DNA of 64,000 nucleotides from Escallonia rubra (GCA_033065855.1 JAVXUO010000515.1:1-64000), one strand, 5' to 3'; shown: positions 1 through 12,333, numbered from the stretch's first letter. Program-made: numbers and translations. The notes: generated by a model not told the origin, from the letters alone.

Positions 1-32
1 ATCTTTCAATCATTACTTTGACAATTGTTACT

Positions 33-60
33 CTCGCGTGCAACGCACGAGATCAAAATT
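33..60 (+). mobile_element. Degenerate Helitron-like 3' end
   Basis: An imperfect hairpin (CTCG...CGAG at 33-51) is followed by ATCAAAATTAAT. The stretch before it closely matches the stretch before a better-preserved end at 812-881 (both have an ACTTTGACARTTGTT-like block). Plant Helitrons end with a short GC-rich hairpin and then CTAG, inserting between A and T. Here the CTAG has decayed, so this rests on similarity to the second copy. Confidence 0.4.
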
Positions 61-811
61 AATATATAAATGAAAGCAGAGAAAATGGTCACTTCACCGC
101 CTACATAGACACTCTCTTAATTCGCCACACGAACTTTCTTATTTTGACTTTTAAAACATTTTGAATTTACTCACCTTTGTAATAATGATTTGGATTCATT
201 TATTCTCTCTCTCTCTCTCTCTTTCTTATTAAATTTGATTTGAATTCATTTTTGTCATTTGAAACACAACCAACTAAATAGATTTTATATTTCTCTTCCT
301 TCTATGTCAACGTGTCTTACTTAAAAATGTTATTTATATCTTGCAATTCAATTAATTCTTAATATTTGCCAAAACTAATTCTCTATATATTTTTTAATCT
401 TTTCTATTGTTTAGAGAAATTCAATATTCTCTATCAGTTTTTCTCTCTAACTAACATAATCTCCCCCCTTTTACTAATTATACGACTATATACGTAATTT
501 AATCTCCCATTTTATTTTCAATCATTTATTATATATCTTTACTATTTTTTATTGGTGATTTTGAATAATACAAACCTCAACACACGAGTTATTATTATTC
601 GTATAATCACTATTATTCATATTAGTTGGGACATACTATTTCAATCATTTCATTGTATTATTTTTTATCCTCGTATTTTGTTAAAGGCTAACAATTATTA
701 TTCAAGCTCATTTTTAACAACAAAAAATGGTAGGAGAAATCATAAAAAAAAGTAAGAATATTTTTAATTATTTTTTGTCATTATCTGTTTTGTTATTGTT
801 ATTAGACATAC

Positions 812-881
812 AAGCACGAAATATTTGAATTGCTACTTTGACAGTTGTTCCTTCTGTGTATAACGTACGGGTCAAAACTAG
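812..881 (+). mobile_element. Helitron-like 3' terminus
   Basis: A weak hairpin-like segment around 855-871 is followed by GTCAAAACTAG and then T, which is the Helitron 3' signature (CTRR end, A/T insertion site). The preceding bases repeat the sequence at 1-60, so positions 60-881 may be one non-autonomous Helitron lying behind an older one. No 5' TC end was identified and no coding sequence is seen. The rest of 60-811 is AT-rich with no recognisable gene. Confidence 0.5.
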
Positions 882-1418
882 TATTCAATGAATACTAAAG
901 AGTTGCTAGCAGCGAGACTAACACGTTCTCATTCGTCGACAAATCTTATTAAAGACTATTGCATCTTGCTACGAAGCATCTTGCTACGAATAACTGGATC
1001 ATCGATCACACACGTATTGAAAGATCAAAAACAATGTGTTGATTAGATCGCATACCTGGCCAGACCGCAACAGGAGACAAAACTTGTGTGCTTGACACAA
1101 GCATCGAGGGGATTGCAACCATTCTTGGAAACAAACCTTAACCTACGTTTGTTTTGATGATAGACAACTTTACAATCATATCGTCAAGGAAAAATAAATC
1201 AAAAAATGAACACTTGAGTTATTTAAAACTCCCTTACATTGCAAAAAAAAAAGAAATAAACCAAGATTACGAAATTGTCTATTTCACGCTCTATTATGCT
1301 GGTTGACATTCCATGTTGTAGTTAAAATGTCAACACTTTGTTGCTAATACTTTTTTATCGACAAATGAAGGTGTCAAAGAATACAATAACGAGTGAAAAT
1401 AAAGGTTCCTCAAATTAC

Positions 1419-1492
<74 letters not shown>
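1419..1492. repeat. (CA)n(TA)n compound microsatellite
   Basis: About 17 CA units run directly into about 20 TA units. It lies upstream of the RNA-binding protein promoter. The flanks (882-1418, 1493-1640) show nothing recognisable. Confidence 0.95.
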
Positions 1493-1494
<2 letters not shown>

Positions 1495-1639
1495 TACGAG
1501 ATCCAACAAAATACCTAATTATAAAATTTAGATTTCCAAATTAAATCATCAATAACTTCAAGCAACATGGGCAAGTAAAAGAACCCAAGCTCAAGCCCAA
1601 GTCCAACTAGAATAAATATCTATATCCACGAAAGTGTCT

Positions 1640-1808
1640 ATCGTCACACGGGCTCTCATCCAACGGCTCGCATCCTTCAAACAAGACCCAACGGCTCACA
1701 TACACTCAAACCCAAGTATAAATCTGCCCTAAATATCGCTAAACCCTTCCCTCTGAGATCAAAAAAATAGCTTCTAGGGTTTTACTCTTCGGCACAGACT
1801 CATACAAG
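1640..1808 (+). promoter_or_regulatory. Promoter and 5'UTR exon of the glycine-rich RNA-binding protein gene
   Basis: A TATA box (TATAAAT, 1718-1724) lies about 30-40 bases before a pyrimidine-rich leader with AAACCCTT and CTAGGGTTTT (telo-box-like, common in plant translation and ribosomal promoters). Upstream are two copies of CCAACGGCTC (about 1660 and 1689), each containing AACGG, the core of mitosis-specific activator elements. The leader ends CAAG at 1808, followed by a GTACTC donor. TATA and leader are seen; the transcription start and exon assignment are inferred from the long gap to the first coding exon. Confidence 0.5.
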
Positions 1809-4800
1809 GTACTCTTCACATAAACCCTATTTATGGGAAACCCTGTTTATGTGAAACCTTATTCGATCCTTCTTACCGATTCATCATGTACATGGCTTAG
1901 TTATGTAGATTATGTATCTGTATTAATTTCATTTTCCATTTGCCGTTCATTTAGGGTGCGCGCTTGGAAATGATTTTCCCTTTTTTCCCGATTTTGTTTT
2001 ATGGGGTTTGATCTATATAGTTATATATGATCTGGGCACGTTTTTATGAAGTTTATTCAGATGATTTGAAGTGATTTTGTTGTTTTCTCAATTCTTAAGA
2101 AAAAAGAAAAATAAGTAAGATTTAGTGATTCAACTTATGAATAGAAAGATATAGTGCATTCTCACAGCTTTCTTGAGACATTGAGAAATGTTTTGTTGGG
2201 GGTGATTATTTGTCGTACGGTTGCTTTGTTTTTTTCCCGTTCCATCTCCTTGTTTTTTTTAAATCTGCTTGTCTTCTTTCACTCACTAAGATCATAGGTG
2301 GAAGTAATTACCGCTTCTTATGGTGTTTGATTGTGGGGGCGAGGGTGGATAGGGTGGTAGGGGTATGGTGTAGTGTGGTAATGGAGTTATGATCTCTATT
2401 TATTACGAAGTCTAAAATATTAAGGAGTGCGTGGTAACTGTTATTTAGTGAGAATGTCGAAATACGGGTAAGATAGTACTAGGGCAGCTAGTGTTATGTT
2501 TTTTCCCTTCCTGGTAGATGTGATGAGGATGAGATGGTATTTATATGTTCGAATTGTCTGGAAATGGCTCAGATTGTCTTTCCGCTATGTATCTGCATAC
2601 TAAAAGCATGAAAATTTTGTCCATCATCAAGCATAGGTCTCTCTATGTAGTTAAATCTGCTATAAATCCCTTACTTGCATGTATGTTGTGGGATTGGCTC
2701 CAAGTGGGTTGGTGTCATGTTCATAATCTAGTTGGAATCCTTTAGTCCTCTTTTCATATTGTGCATGTCGGTATTAGTTTAGGCTTATGTAATCCTAGCC
2801 ATGGGAGGCACTTGCCAGTTTCCCTTGCGGTCTTCAGTTTTCAATTTACTTTTTGAACGTATCGTCAGTCGACCCATATCTGCTAATCAAATTTGTTCTT
2901 CTAAAACACATTTCTGAGATGATTTTTAAGGCAGTGTGCCCCATTGTCTGGATCAACTTGGATGCATTTTTTTTGCAGACCTGTTGTAATATTGTGCACA
3001 TGCACACTTACTTGCATACATGCATCTGTAATCATATACATACACATATAGACACACGCACGCAGATAGGTATGTGAATATGTATGTATATATGTATATG
3101 TAGGTTGTAGCTTAGAGAATTGAGCTCTCTCACTCTCTCTCGCACTTGGACACTTCAGGATATCAGGATTTTTTTTGCTGAATTTTCAGGCCATTATCAC
3201 ATTCTCTCCTAGGTAGCACGGACACGGTGTCGGACACCGACGGGGACACCGGACACCGCAATTTCCAAAAAATCAGATTTTGGACACCGCAGGACACAAC
3301 TATTTTTTTAATATATTTTTATTATATATATTTAATATATATTAAATACATTCTGCAATCTAAAATAACAAATTAATGAAGTCAAAAAAATATTTCTGAA
3401 ATTAAAGTACTGGACAAAATAACTAAGTAAAAGGAAAAAAAGAAGAAAGAAGAAACGAGTCAAACAACTCTTGGCAGATGGAGACAAAAAAAAAAAAAGA
3501 AAGAAAAAGGAGACAAGCTTTCAGAATAGAAGGAAACTTTCAGATTCAAGAGAGGGGAAGGGAGACGAAGAAAAAGGAGACGAGATTGAGGAAGAAGTAC
3601 CTGTGGGTCAGCGATGGCGGCCGAGGACCTCCGGCGACGATCAAGTGAGCTCTGGCGACGGCGATAGCTGCTTCGGCATCTGACGACGGCGACTGGATCT
3701 GTCGGCTTTGGCTTCGGGATGTTGGCGATTGAGCTCCGGCGACAGATCCGGCGACAAATCCGTGTCGATAATGGCTCAGAAGGGCACCCGTGAGGTGAGA
3801 GAGAAGGAGACGGCCTTGAGGTAAGAGAAGCAGATGGTCTGACACTGCTCCATGCCGTGTCCGACACTCCTCAGCGAAGTGTCCGACACAGTGTCGGAAA
3901 TAAAAAAAAATAAAAAATAATTCTGACACTGATTGGCGGTGTCCGACACGTGTCGGCCGGTGTCCGGAGGGTGTCGGGGTGTCCGTCCGTTTAGGACACC
4001 ATACCTCCACCTAGGAGAGGTGTCCGTGCTTCCTAGATTCTCTCTCTTCACCTTAGGTCCCTAGGACATTCTCTCTCCTCACGAGAGACCATCATATTTT
4101 CACTCTCAAACATTTACCCGGCCTCTTTTCTCTGCTCAAAGCCAGTTTCTCTTTACTTTTCTCTCACGTGGGTCTCCATTTTCTAGAACTTGGGAGTTGA
4201 AACAGATGGCTTTTTAATTTCAAAGAGAAGAAACATCGAGAAGGATAAGTCAGATTCTTGGGCTTCCCAAGTATGATGAAGAAAAAAACTTGTAAAGACT
4301 TTTTGGCAAGAAGCCTCTGAATTAAATATGTATATCTATTTAAAGAGCTACCTTTCTGTCTCTTTCAGGGCAATTTCACTTATTCCTGCAATTTTCTGTT
4401 CCGAAAATGAACCCACCACGTAATACTAAACTGTAGTTGAAGAAGAAACCACCAACAAAAAAATGATTTGAAAAACGGCATCAATGATATTAGAATGAAA
4501 ATCCAATACTGTCTAACAAAATGTGTTTTAGATTTACTGATCTGCTGAGTTTCTTTTATTTAGCATGTATGAGAAAGGGTTTTCAATGGTGAAAAATGGG
4601 ATGTTGTGATTGATTCTGATGGTCTTGGAGTTTAGACAGAGTACAGCACTTATAATTGAGAAAGCTGTGCGACAGAGGAGGCAACCTCAAAGAAAAGAAA
4701 GAAGGACAGCAGAAGGCACTTAAGGCAGCCTGTTTGAGAGAGAACTAGCAAAGCTGATTTTTACTTTTCTTTTCCTTTTTTTCCGGTACAAGATCTCCCC

Positions 4801-5626
4801 TTGAGAACTATGGATTTCTCATCTTTGCAAAAGTTTTCTCTTGCCTTATTTACAACTTAAGAGACACTCTTATCTAAAAACCAACATGTGAATTGAAATT
4901 TTGAAAGAGGTTGTCCCTGAAAAGAAATAGTTGTGGTGTTATTTTAATGTAAACCTTAAGTTTCTATAACTAATCTTAATAATAGCTTCCACTAAAGTTG
5001 TGTAGGGTTTTGTGCATTAACATGATTGTGTGGATGGAATATGGGGGTTCTGACTTCTGAGGTGTGATGGACACCGGATGGTGGGGTTGGTTTACACAGA
5101 GAAGACGGAAGCATTTTTTTTTGGGAAAGATTATGTCGGGGTACATGCCATCTTTTATGCCTTGACTTTTACAGCTCTTGGGAATGGCGTAACAACCCCC
5201 AGAAATGATAGTTATAACTTATAACATGGTGCTTTTTCTCTTTTTCTGTTATTATTTATCTATAGCATCTGAATCCATCAGCATTTACGTGGCACATTAA
5301 CGATTAGCTTCGGCTTGATAGAATTTGATTTTGTGGCAATTATAGCTTTTAAATTTCTTTAGCATTACCATCGTTGAGTTCTTATGCGCTTCATTTAGTT
5401 ATTTTTCGGCGTGCAAGTACCTTGATTTTCAGCATTATTTTGGTCTTAAGAATTCATTGTTAGTCCTGTGCAATTGCACGGGTTCACTGCTTGTATGTAT
5501 CTATGTACGCAGTCTCATGGATCAGTTTTGCCCTTCTTGGCATCCTTTATATGCAGTCTCATGGTTTAGATTTTGTCCATCTTGACTGAGGACCCATTAT
5601 GTTTCATGGTCTGTCATAGGTTACAG
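1809..5626 (+). other. Inferred 3.8-kb 5'UTR intron of the RNA-binding protein gene
   Basis: It runs from the donor at 1809 to an acceptor just before the start codon, either TCATAG at 5619 or TTACAG at 5626. No convincing coding exon was found inside. It contains a TIR element (3209-4036). Long leader introns are common in highly expressed plant genes. The donor choice is inferred, and alternative leader exons cannot be excluded. Confidence 0.45.
3209..4036. mobile_element. Non-autonomous hAT-like TIR element, intact ends and perfect 8-bp target duplication
   Basis: The left end CTAGGTAGCACGGACAC is the inverse of the right end with one mismatch. The flanks carry ATTCTCTC at 3201-3208 and again at 4037-4044, a perfect 8-bp target-site duplication as made by hAT transposases. 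Both subterminal regions are packed with GTGTCCGACAC-like motifs in both orientations. The interior (about 3420-3850) is purine-rich, then GC-rich; its open frames on both strands are compositional. No transposase is encoded. It is related to elements at 7124-7893 and 43309-44412. Confidence 0.75.
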
Positions 5627-5628
5627 CA

Positions 5629-8600
5629 ATGGCTTTCTTTAGTAAAGCTGGTAATATTCTGAGGCAGAGTGTGAGTAAGCATATCAACAAGGAAATATCT
5701 GCATCAAAGCCATCTCTCATGCAAATGATAAGATGCATGTCTTCTTCAAAAATATTTGTTGGAGGTATAATCAGTTTCCCTTCATGTAATGGTTATGAGT
5801 GCCTGTTTGGTTATGTTAACATTCCTTATATTCGAGATTGCAGGACTCTCATACAACACAGACGAGACGGGGTTGAGAGATGCTTTTGCCATGTATGGAG
5901 AAGTCTATGATGGTTGGGGTTAAATATTAGAGCATAGAGCGTTAGTTTAGGCAAATAATGCTTGATCTGACCTCTATGCTCATTATGCTGCACGCTGTTT
6001 GAGTTTCTTAGCATGGTTTGAACTTGAAACAATGTTCATCAGATACATGCGTGCTTTTGATTGAGCGTATGCATCTGTTTTTGTATTTCATTTTGCATTG
6101 TTTAATTGAATTTACGGTAGATTTTGCCGCTTTAGGTAGAAGTTTTAGAATATGTATGTGCAGCAATCTAGTATTAACTATTCCCGAGGGCAGAACAACT
6201 GCTAGTGCAGGCGGGCTTTTGTTTCTTGTTTTCTGGTGGTACTGCCTGAAATAATATTATTTTCCTGCTACAAAAGGAAAAACATACACAGTTCTAAAAC
6301 GCTAAATGCTTCTTTGACTTATTACTTGAAATGCAACTCTGTGAAGATCTATGTGACTATTTAATGGAAGACACCGCTTGACGCAAGCCAAAATTCCCAG
6401 GTGTCCTTCGCCCAAAACAGAAACTGATACTTGTGGACAAGTTTTCCTTTGGCAGCCACTTGGCTAATTAGTCAACTATGAGTAGGTGCGTCATTTTATG
6501 CATGAGAAGGAACATATATTGTAAGAGCCAAAATGTGGATGCAAATGCATTTATACCGGCTGTATGTAAACTCAGTTCTGAATATCTGTGAACAATTTTT
6601 CAAAAAGACCCCAAAGCAAAATAGACCAAGTACTATTCTTTTCTTTCAAAAGCTCTTCTACTCTTTTCATCCCACTAGGCACCTTTCAGCTATCGTGGTT
6701 TGTTTTCTGGTGACCGCTGTATCGCATCTTCCTTACCATCATCCAACGATTCCGACCAACTCCTAGACTCAAACAGCTCCATCACTCACTCTCCAGTTGA
6801 ATCCCTCTTCCTTGGCAGGAGAGCTTATATCTGGCTTGACGAGTTCCTTGACTTCCTAAGGAAAGTTTTAATTGCAGCAGATGGTCTTCTTCTACAGAGT
6901 GAAGTTCAAGTTGTGTAGACTATGTAGCTTTTTAGTTATGTACACTTCCTAGGGAAGTGTTTAGCATATTGTATCTGAGTTCTAGATGGAATTGAAGTGA
7001 TAAGAGAACGTAGTTTAAATTGGTTGCTTGGAAGAATAATTTATGTTGTTACTTATGTCGCAATTCATGTCAGGTTTGATAAAATTTGCTGATACTCTCA
7101 GTTGTAAATGGGTTCCTGGTGGTCTATGAAGCACAGACGCGGGTGCGGGTGCGGGTGCGGATACGCCTTTTTTGAAAATTTTAGGATACGGGTGCGGCGG
7201 GGATACGGCTAATTTTGTAAATATTTTTTTAATTATGTTCACTTAGTATTGAATTTCTAAGCAATTTGAATCTTAATAATCATAATACGTGTTTGATATA
7301 TGTAAAAAGATATTAATATTTCAACCAAAGTAGTGAGTTTTTAAGTTTAATGGGTTCTTTCTCAAAATTTTAAGGCTTTCAATCAAATTAGTGAGATTTT
7401 CTTAAGTTTGATGGGTTGTTTTATAAATATTAAAATTGCATAGCTGAAAGAATAAAGTTTTATGTGGTATCACTTTTATTTCTTTGAAGTGCTAGGGTTA
7501 GTTACTTAGTTTATGTAATAACTTAAGAGTAGGGTACATAAATAAAATAAGAAACTTATGATGCTAGCTGTCAAAAAGTAAAAAACTCATTCCAGCATAG
7601 ATAACATCGACTCTCCATCTTCTTCTTCTCTGAAAGCAGCGGCACACCACACGTCGTCGCCGTCGCCGGTAAGTCCTTCTCCTTCTTCTACTTCTATTTC
7701 TTCTGTCCTCTCTCCTCTCCGATTCCTTGCCTGTGGTCACAGATCTGTGCGAAATAGTGTTTTCATAGATCCGATACCCACCCGATATTTAAGACATTAA
7801 AAAAATAAATAAATAATGTTGGACACGCACCGACGCCGCACCCGGCACGCACCGCCGGTGCTTCACTCTAAGTGCGGCACCGGTGCTTCATAGCTCGTGG
7901 TCAAATATGCAAAAAATGTCATTCTATTGAAATTACTCTAGTATATAAAAAGCAAAGCGTCATAATTTCCAGCAAACTGACTTGGTATGTGACGTAGGTT
8001 GCTTGATATTTTTGACACTGATGTTTAGTTTAAGGTACAGAGGGTGGTAAGATGATATCTCAATTACTGCTCACCATCTTAATAATTCTTGCAGCAAGAG
8101 TTATTGTAGATCGTGAGACTCAGAGATCCAGAGGATTTGGCTTTGTTACTTTTGCTACGCCCGAGGATGCTTCTGCTGCTATCCAGGCCTTGGACGGGAA
8201 GGTACTGTTTCACTTCTTGTGTTTTTGTTTTTCAAAGCCTGGCTGTTAGATAATTGGATACTATCGTGGACTGTCTTCGAAATATGTTGCAATTTATACC
8301 TAAACGTTTGTTAAATTTACTATGGAGAAACTCATGCTAATTGGTTTAAACATTTTCTCAAATGTTTTTGGTGTTTATTTGGAATGTGCTATTAATATTG
8401 TTGGCACATATAATGCATTGTTGCGTCATTTACAAGGAATGTGTATTATAGCTACTGGTAATGGCCTGCAATTTTTGTTTTTGATGGTGGTTATTTTGCA
8501 CATTTCTTCCAGGAGTTACACGGCCGTGTTGTGAGGGTGAATTATGCAAATGACAATTCGCGCCCTAGCTTTGGAGGTGGTGGCGGATATACTGGTGATG

Positions 8601-8959
8601 GTGGTGCATATGGTGGCAGGTATGCTGGTGGCGGTGGTGGTGGAAGCTATGGCGGTAATAGCTATGGTGGAGGCAGTTACAGAGGTGGTGATGGCTATGA
8701 TAATGGAGGGGGCAGTTATGGAGGAGGTAGCGTTAACAGTTACGGAAGTGGTTTCCAAAATCAGAATATTGGTGGTGTTGGCAGCAATGCCAGCGGTGGG
8801 TATGATGGTTTTGGGCAGACTGGTAGCGATCAATTGGGTGGAAGTGAAAGCGGAAGCGGCAGTGGAAGCTTAGCTGATGCTGATGTGGGTTTTGGCCAGG
8901 AAGGTAATTTCAGGGATGACAATGATGAGGCTGATGGCTATGCCAACAAACGGGCTTAA
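5629..8959 (+). CDS. Glycine-rich RNA-binding protein, mitochondrial type (RRM + Gly-rich tail)
   Basis: Four coding exons join in phase: 5629-5764, 5844-5912, 8095-8201 and 8513-8959, giving 252 residues. Residues 1-40 are basic and Ser-rich without acidic clusters, ending RCMSSS, which looks like a mitochondrial presequence. The RRM spans about 41-118, with RNP2 IFVGGL (42-47) and RNP1 RGFGFVTF (81-88). A Gly/Tyr/Ser-rich segment (about 128-215) and an acidic end ([14 protein letters not shown]) follow. Plant proteins of this form bind organellar or stress-related RNA, and some act in mitochondrial RNA editing. The start was chosen because exon 1 supplies the presequence and runs directly into the RRM. 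All introns are GT-AG. The 2.2-kb third-exon/fourth-exon gap contains the element at 7124-7893. A cytosolic GRP is less likely, because those begin directly at the RRM. Confidence 0.9.
7124..7893. mobile_element. Non-autonomous hAT-like TIR element with 8-bp target duplication
   Basis: The ends CTATGAAGCAC and GTGCTTCATAG are exact inverse repeats. The flanks are CTGGTGGT (7116-7123) and CTCGTGGT (7894-7901), matching at 7 of 8 bases. The left subterminal zone repeats GGGTGC motifs; the right carries GCACCGGTGC-type motifs and a second near-copy of the end at about 7851-7867. The middle is AT-rich, then CT-rich near 7620-7730. There is no transposase. It sits in an intron of the RNA-binding protein gene, so it would be spliced out. 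Confidence 0.75.
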
Positions 8960-9213
8960 GTAGAAGATTGCCTCTTAAGAACTTACTCGAAACTGGTGCA
9001 AATTGTAGAAAGAGGAAGTCTTGGAATCTTCATTACCTATTACTAATTTGGGCATTGTTTATGGTTCTATCATATGGACTTTTTGAACTTTCTATTTTTA
9101 ATTGGCCTTGTTACTCAACTTTGATGCATTTGCAAGTATTTTTGGCTGGGGTAGAACGTATAAGAGCTGGGATCTCTGTCTTCATTCAAAAAGCTGTACA
9201 ACCAATTGCTTGA

Positions 9214-10234
9214 ATCTAGTTGATGTAGCCTTAAATTGCTTGCGCTAAATTTGTTTTAGGGACACAAGTAGCCACCTTAGCATATGGATGTATCCTCCGT
9301 TAATCTGTGGTAAGCAATAGTTAGATTAAGAGGGTGTTTGTGATTGATTCTAGAATGACTAAATCTGATTAAATTAAATTTGAAGTGTTTGACAAAAAAA
9401 AGTGAACTGATTGAATATGTTCCAATGAACTCAAAATTGATTAAATTTATAATCTTCGTTTTCTTAGATTAAGATTTAATCAGTTTCGGAGAATCATGTT
9501 TGACTAAGGGAATTATCAAGATATCTTCACATACAAAAGACATTAAATGCTTCATTTCGATTTGAATACACTATATGGTAATTTTGTAATACTAAACCTA
9601 CTTTAATATCTTTTTATCCAAACACCTTTAATAACTTATAATTTGTTATGTTTAAAATGAATTAAAGCCAATTTTAAAAATTGATTTTTATTTAATTTTG
9701 ATCCACTTTTGAGAATCAATCTCAAACGGCTTTTAACCTAAAAATGTACGGGGATGTCTTTTATGTTGCTATGCCAGAGAAGATTTTTCTATGGGGAGTA
9801 ATCAAGAAGATAATTATCCTAAATTCAGACTTTTATGTATTAATCAATTAAAGGGTAAATACCTCACTTTATTTGAAACTCTCTCTTAACCATCAACACC
9901 GTCTTGTCAGCAGCCTAAGGGTGGCCCTCATCTTTGTCCCACCCACCATGATACCCCACTACAATGGCTGTCACCACGATTGCAGTTCCCATACCTCAGT
10001 CACCCGCCGACGCAATAATGAATCGTTAGCGGGATCTAACGAACCACTGGTTGGATTCGGGGGGGGGGGGGGGGGTGGGCATCTTTGTTCCTTGCCGCCG
10101 CTGCCGTTGTTGCGAGTGGTGGTGTGATGCCAAGGAAGAAAGTGATAATCTAGGTTATCCCAAAGTTAAATTAGATTTCACGTATTTACCCTTGATGAAT
10201 CAATGCATTTGGGATTTGATATAAGGATACATAT
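9214..10234. other. Intergenic; possible MITE at about 9327-9738 and a 17-base G run
   Basis: GTTTGTGATTGATTCT near 9337 is mirrored as AGAATCAATCTCAAAC near 9711, giving imperfect terminal repeats around an AT-rich core. This suggests a small hAT-type MITE, but no clean target duplication was found. A G17 run lies at 10059-10075. The short frames here are unsupported. The 3'UTR of the RNA-binding protein gene probably occupies the first few hundred bases after 8959. Confidence 0.35.
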
Positions 10235-12332
10235 GTGATGCCAAAAAAGGTAAGTTCGCAGTCGACGTGGAGGTGCCACAAGGAATGCAGTCCGAGTCAG
10301 ATGCAAATATGCCGACGTGGGACACAACAAGGATGGAGTAAAGGCATAGACTAAGGGCTTTCCAGACATAGCCTGAGGATAGTAGTGTTGCTAGGGTGAT
10401 GGCGCGGGTGAATACATGATGACGGTCACAGTCCGATATTTAGGTCCAGAATCAAGGTCCTGTATGTTTCACTCTCTAGAATTCTAGAGCGAGAAAGTGA
10501 ATGTGAGTTCTGAAAAAATGCCAAGAGTTTTCAAATGAATTCTCAAGACCCCTAGTTATAGAGGTTGAGATGATTATGTCACCAACCGACACGTGGCGCT
10601 CCCCGGGAGTGACACGTCACCAAGGGGTCACTGAGGCCGGTGCTCCACAGACTGTTGAATCGCATATTCACCTGGCTTGCCCTGCACAGCGTTGCTCTAT
10701 CTGTCTGGAAAGACTGGCCCATACAACGCCGATGTGGCCAGAGAACCCCTTTGATCTAGCCACAAGTCCAAAGCCCTTGCAGAGTCCCGCAGGGCGTCGA
10801 GAGATGCCGAGGACCTAGCAGCGGTGGGGAAGACACGACGCCCAACTGCCAGACAGATTAGGCGCAATGCCTTCCAGAGACCTGCTCATTTCTTTGAGTG
10901 ACCCGGGGGTTATAGTCCCTAGAGGTACCGATAAAAGCCCCTAATGCCGGAGCACGTAGGCCAATCACGCAGACAACCTGGCGGAGATAGTGTGTCGGAG
11001 GAGTCGCCTATCCTACGGGTGAGTCCTTGTGTCGGAGCACTCGGAGCTCAAAGGTAATGTCCCGAAGGAGTCGCTTACCCGACAGGCCGAGGTAGCATCT
11101 AGAGGAGCTGTCTACCTGGCAGAAGGGGAGTTAAAGCTCCTTGGCAGAGATAGTGTCCTGGAGGAGTCGCCTATTCCCGCGGGTGAGTCCTTGTGCCGGA
11201 CCGGAGCACTCATAGTGCGCCAAGGTAGTGTCTCGGAGGAGTCGCCTACATGACAGGCTGAGGTAGCATCCCGGAGGAGTCGTCTACCTAGCGGAAGGGG
11301 AGTTAAAGCTCACTGGCGGAGATAGTGTTCCCAAGGAGTCATCTATCCCCACGGGTGAATCCTTGTGCCAGAGCACTCAGAGGGCGTCAAGGTAGTGTCT
11401 TGGATGAGTCATCTACCTGGCGGGCCGAGGTAGCATCCCAGATGAGCCGTCTAGCTGGCGAAAGGGGAGTCTTCGTGCCGGAGCACTTGGAGTTCCCTGA
11501 CGGAGATAGTATCTCGGAGGTGTCGACTACCCAACGGGCTGAGGTAGCATCTCGGAGGAGCCGTCTACGTGGCGGAATGAGAGTCTTCGTGCCAGAGCAC
11601 TTGGAGCTCCCTAGTGGAGATAGTGTCTAGGAGAAGTCTCTTATCCCCGCAGGATACCGTACACTTCGGGGAGTGTGTCGAAGCATGTTCCACAACGGAG
11701 GCAAGGTGCGCATGGTGTGGTGAAAAGATGGACCAACGCTAGGCGTGGTAGTGTGATAGAGAGCCTGGGGGCGCGACTTAATCAGCGGCGTGGCGCATGG
11801 GCGCGACAGAGTGTGTGCGGTGCCAGCGACATGATAATGTGACAGAGCCGGGGGCCCGAGTGTATAAGCAGGGCGGCGAAGTGTGTGCAGTGCCGGGGGC
11901 ACATGACATAGAAACGGCGCATGGGCACGGTGACGGGTGTCGCGGAGTCGGACGTCGTGCCGGGGGCACATGACATGGAAATAACGCTCGAACTCGATTG
12001 GCGGGGGTCGCAGAGTCGGCGCGAAGGCGAGCGGGCGACGGGGGTTACAGAGTTGTGCATGGGGCAAGAGCGACGGGGATCATGGAGTCGACATGTGGGC
12101 GTGAGCGATGGGTGTCGCAGATTCGGCGCGCGGGTGGCGACGGGCGTCGCGGAGGTGACGCTCGGGTGCGGGCGAAAAGGGTCACATAGTCGGCGCGGGG
12201 GCGACGAGTGTCACGGTCGAATTGTGCTCGACCGGCTGGGGCAGCCGACAATTCGAGGCCGACCGACTGGGGTCGCCAGACGGGATAGTAGAGGTCCAAG
12301 TGTGCATAGCCAGGATGGGATAACAACAATAT
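10235..12332 (+). repeat. GC-rich tandem-array element, copy 1 (possible LTR-retrotransposon part)
   Basis: It begins TGATGCCAAAAAAGG and continues with GACGTGGAGGTGCCACAA, shared with the element at 36587. The TGACACGTCAC segment (about 10611) and the CTGTCTGGAAAGACTGGCC region (about 10700) also have counterparts in the other copy. From about 10976 to 11650 there is a higher-order array: a unit of roughly 165-185 bp starting GGCGGAGATAGTG, made of sub-repeats such as GGTAGCATCTCGGAGGAG. From about 11770 to 12200 a different array follows, with GTGCCGGGGGCACATGACAT and GGCGCATGGGCGCGG motifs. The many overlapping open frames reflect GC bias; none encodes a recognisable domain. The right side abuts the poly-T of the next element. 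Confidence 0.6.
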
Positions 12333-12333
12333 G

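Noticed and set aside
3460-4051. Overlapping ORFs within the TIR element at 3209-4036
   Set aside because: Low-complexity Arg/Ser/Pro translations of a compositional repeat, antisense to each other.
5466-5490. CCTGTGCAATTGCACGGG hairpin resembling a Helitron end
   Set aside because: Not followed by CTAG on either strand; palindrome alone is not enough.
10126-10138. TGATGCCAAGGAA identical to the start of the array element at 36587
   Set aside because: The following sequence diverges at once; the real counterpart begins at 10235. Probably chance or a short residual fragment.
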